Source: AWTP1-13 sp035550075
GTDB taxonomy: Bacteria > Pseudomonadota > Alphaproteobacteria > Rhizobiales > Hyphomicrobiaceae
NCBI GenBank assembly: GCA_035550075.1
Contig: DASZQG010000203.1
Coordinates: 1-7,855 of the forward strand
Direction: 5' to 3'
DNA: 7,855 bases
Position 1 is the stretch's first letter. Every line of letters starts with the position of its first letter. Of this stretch, positions 6,140-7,855 are shown one piece after another. The translations under genes and the position numbers were made by a program. Below the pieces are notes generated by a model, which saw nothing but the letters and a program-made list of their open reading frames with translations, was not told the DNA's origin and did not search any database.

Positions 6140-7201
6140 ATGCCCGATCTGCCGATTGCGAAGCTGCCGCGGGGCGCCCAGTGGGCGGCGCTGGTCGCCA
6201 TATCGGCCGTGGCGTCGGCGGCCTTCGAAGTGCTTGGCCTGCCGGCCGCGCTGCTGCTGGGCCCCATGATCGGCGGCATCCTTCTCGGCAGCAACGGCGC
6301 TTCCATCAGGCCGCACCGCACCTTCATGTACGCCGCGCAGGCGATGGTGGGCTGTCTCGTCGCCCGCTCCGTCACCAGCGACATCGTCTTCACCTTCGTC
6401 AAGGACTGGCCGCTGTTTCTCGGCGTCGTGCTCGTAATCGTTTTCCTGAGCTGCGTCCTCGGCTGGCTGCTGGCGCGCATGCAGATTCTGCCGGGCACGA
6501 CCGCGGTGTGGGGCACGGCGCCCGGCGCCGCCTCGGCCATGATGGTGCTGGCGGGCGAATTCGGGGCCGACGCGCGCCTCGTCGCCTTCATGCAGTACCT
6601 TCGCGTGGTCTTCGTCGCCGCCTTCGCCTCCATCGTCGCACGCGTCTGGGTCGGCGGCAGCGTTGCCGGCGGCGCGCACCGCGAATGGTTCCCACCGATC
6701 CAATGGCTGGGCTTCGGCGAGACGCTGCTGATCGCCGCCGCCGGCGGCTTTCTGGGCGCGTGGCTGCGCATCCCGGCCGGCGCCCTGCTTATTCCGATGA
6801 TCATCGGCTCGGCACTGGAAAGCTCCGGCCTGGTCGCCATCACGCTCCCGCAATGGCTGCTGGCGCTCGGCTATGCGGTCCTCGGCTGGGGCATCGGGCT
6901 GAGCTTCACGCGCCAAAGCCTCGTGCACGCCTCGCGCGCACTGCCGGTCATCCTCCTCTCCATCGTCGTGCTGATCGGGGCCAGCGGCCTGCTGGCGGCA
7001 CTGCTCGTCTACCTCGCCGGCATCGACCCGATGACGGCCTACCTGGCGACGAGCCCCGGCGGCATGGACTCCGTCGTCATCATCGGCGCGGCCACGCACG
7101 CGGATTTGTCATTCGTGATGGCGCTGCAGACGGTACGCTTCCTGATCGTGCTGATCGTCGGCCCGCCGCTCGCCCGCTTCATCGCCCAGCGGCTTCTGTG
7201 A
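6140..7201 (+). CDS. AbrB-family polytopic membrane protein
   Basis: This inner-membrane protein of about 353 residues is of the AbrB family, formerly mislabelled ammonia monooxygenase; E. coli AbrB is named for an effect on aidB expression and the transport role is unproven. About ten hydrophobic helices form two related halves. LPAALLLGPMIGG (34-46) matches IPAGALLIPMIIG (211-223). In the same way, TAVWGTAPGAASAMM (121-135) matches TAYLATSPGGMDSVV (299-313), each followed by an acidic/alanine stretch and an LR/VR-plus-hydrophobic helix. This is the family's usual internal duplication, and it is complete. The ATG at 6140 is preferred, with a weak GGA 11 bases upstream; GTG at 6131 would add three residues. 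It stands alone on its strand here, divergent from the hydrolase gene across 188 bases, where I see no strong promoter. Confidence 0.87.
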   Translation: MPDLPIAKLPRGAQWAALVAISAVASAAFEVLGLPAALLLGPMIGGILLGSNGASIRPHRTFMYAAQAMVGCLVARSVTSDIVFTFVKDWPLFLGVVLVIVFLSCVLGWLLARMQILPGTTAVWGTAPGAASAMMVLAGEFGADARLVAFMQYLRVVFVAAFASIVARVWVGGSVAGGAHREWFPPIQWLGFGETLLIAAAGGFLGAWLRIPAGALLIPMIIGSALESSGLVAITLPQWLLALGYAVLGWGIGLSFTRQSLVHASRALPVILLSIVVLIGASGLLAALLVYLAGIDPMTAYLATSPGGMDSVVIIGAATHADLSFVMALQTVRFLIVLIVGPPLARFIAQRLL

Positions 7202-7205
7202 GCCC

Positions 7206-7428
7206 TCAACCCGGGAATACCTCGTCCAGAATGTTTCTCAAGCGAGCGGCTGCGATCGCATCAAACTGCAACGTTTGGCTGATCTTCTCCGGCATCTCTC
7301 TGTCATCGCTACCGCGTGTCAAGCTGCAGGTAACGACGGCCGTCCGCAGCCGTCACCACGGAATAGTGGCAATCGACGCGGGTGTGCACAAAACCCGCGA
7401 TGAACTCATCGAGCCTTCTGGATCTTCT
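7206..7428 (-). pseudogene. Frameshifted short gene of a conserved small-protein type
   Basis: Two minus-strand frames join into one protein-like sequence. The first (about 7428 to 7315) reads LDEFIAGFVHTRVDCHY and then RRYLQLDT, and is closed by TAG at 7309-7311. The second (7313 to 7206) continues as GSDDREMPEKISQTLQFD and ends ILDEVFPG with a TGA at 7206-7208. The break is one surplus base (or two missing) at about 7314. The joined pattern LQLDT-x-GS...K-x-SQ-x-LQ matches a small conserved bacterial protein type I recall but cannot name; function unknown. No start codon lies in the first frame after its upstream stop (TGA at 7429-7431), so the 5' end is damaged too or was read from the preceding gene, whose stop overlaps it. 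Decay, a sequencing error or recoding would all explain it. Confidence 0.6.
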
Positions 7429-7855
7429 TCAACCCGCTCACGTAGGGCGTCAATGCAGCAGCTTTCGTGGGAGCCTGGGCCTCGAGCCCGGCAGTCGGGT
7501 CCGAGTCGGAAAATCGAAAGGTTGGCATGCCCTCGTTGTTGATCTCGATCCGGAAGGTTTCGGACAGGCCCACCCTCCCTGACGACGTCAGCTGGAGTGC
7601 ACGGCTGCCCGATACGGATTTGAGCCATCCGAGCTCCAACAGGCGATCCAGAATCCGGGCTCCGACCAGTCCCTTGAGGTGGTAGCGGCGCTCACTCCAG
7701 TCGAGGCAAGGCTGGCAGAAGATGCGGCCGGTCCGCGTCGTCAGATCGGCGCCGAACGCAGACAGGAAGCGCGCGCCCGAAGACGAGACCTCACCGCCGT
7801 CATCGGAGAGTACGATGTGCCCCATGCCGACAAGTGCATCGGTAACAGCGACCCC
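7406..7855 (-). CDS. ArsR-type winged-helix regulator, 3' part (runs off the right edge)
   Basis: The visible 149 residues are the C-terminal part of a winged-helix regulator; the frame stays open through the right edge, so the start and first helix-turn-helix lie outside. The stretch GVAVTDALVGMGHIVLSDDGGEV followed by FCQPCLDWSERR (cysteines at visible residues 47 and 50) and LQLTSSGRVGL is what I know from ArsR-like proteins in which CLDWSERR is highly conserved. The first in-window ATG (7825) lies inside the domain and should not be taken as the start. The protein continues about 50 residues beyond the usual end near LSETF, with no predicted domain (SDSDPTAGLEAQAPTKAAAL). That tail ends at TGA 7406-7408, overlapping the frameshifted gene. 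The tail may come from loss of the original stop codon. Confidence 0.75.
   Translation of the reverse strand, partial: GVAVTDALVGMGHIVLSDDGGEVSSSGARFLSAFGADLTTRTGRIFCQPCLDWSERRYHLKGLVGARILDRLLELGWLKSVSGSRALQLTSSGRVGLSETFRIEINNEGMPTFRFSDSDPTAGLEAQAPTKAAALTPYVSGLKKIQKAR

Noticed and set aside
6074..7099. 341-codon minus-strand open frame opposite the AbrB-family gene
   Set aside because: Extremely Asp/Gly/Arg/His-rich, typical of the antisense of a hydrophobic protein; the plus strand has clear helices and an internal repeat.
7353..7628. 91-codon minus-strand open frame overlapping the regulator tail, with an ATG overlapping its stop (ATGA)
   Set aside because: Its translation shows no motif, whereas the neighbouring frames give the regulator and the small-protein pattern; the ATGA overlap is noted but leads into the wrong frame.

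Overview
The window reads as ordinary high-GC (high 60s % by eye) proteobacterial chromosome, most likely from an alphaproteobacterium. The reasons are the block of a DUF815-type ATPase, a LysM/M23 lipoprotein and SurE, which I associate with alphaproteobacteria, a single-domain GrxC-type glutaredoxin, and a TTAA-N7-TTAA motif of the CtrA type upstream of the lipoprotein gene. I cannot place it to genus. No mobile element, rRNA, tRNA or CRISPR array is visible.

Left block (1-3489): a DUF815-family AAA ATPase gene (+) converges on an NlpD/DipM-like envelope lipoprotein gene (-), with an imperfect hairpin between their stop codons. Upstream of the lipoprotein gene on the same strand lies surE. 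The 209-base gap between them has no gene; it carries a TTAA-rich regulatory cluster next to the lipoprotein gene. The pcm gene often found between surE and nlpD is absent.

Middle block (3490-5951): grxC (+) runs tail-to-tail into, and overlaps, a gene for a seven-helix DUF2306-like membrane protein (-). That gene is divergent from a TetR-family regulator gene (+). The 51-60 base divergent gap (depending on the regulator's start) holds a 22-base palindrome that lies over a plausible sigma70 promoter, which suggests autoregulation and control of the membrane protein gene. The regulator gene converges on an alpha/beta hydrolase (monoacylglycerol lipase-like) gene (-), whose Shine-Dalgarno points to a TTG start.

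Right block (5952-7855): an AbrB-family membrane protein gene (+) with a clear internal duplication, then a short frameshifted gene (-) that is not seen as a single open frame, then the 3' part of an ArsR-type winged-helix regulator gene (-) that runs off the right edge.

I see no obviously new multi-gene system. The observations most worth a second look are the CtrA-like cluster before a catalytically degenerate LytM protein, the divergent TetR operator, and the frameshifted small gene at 7206-7428.
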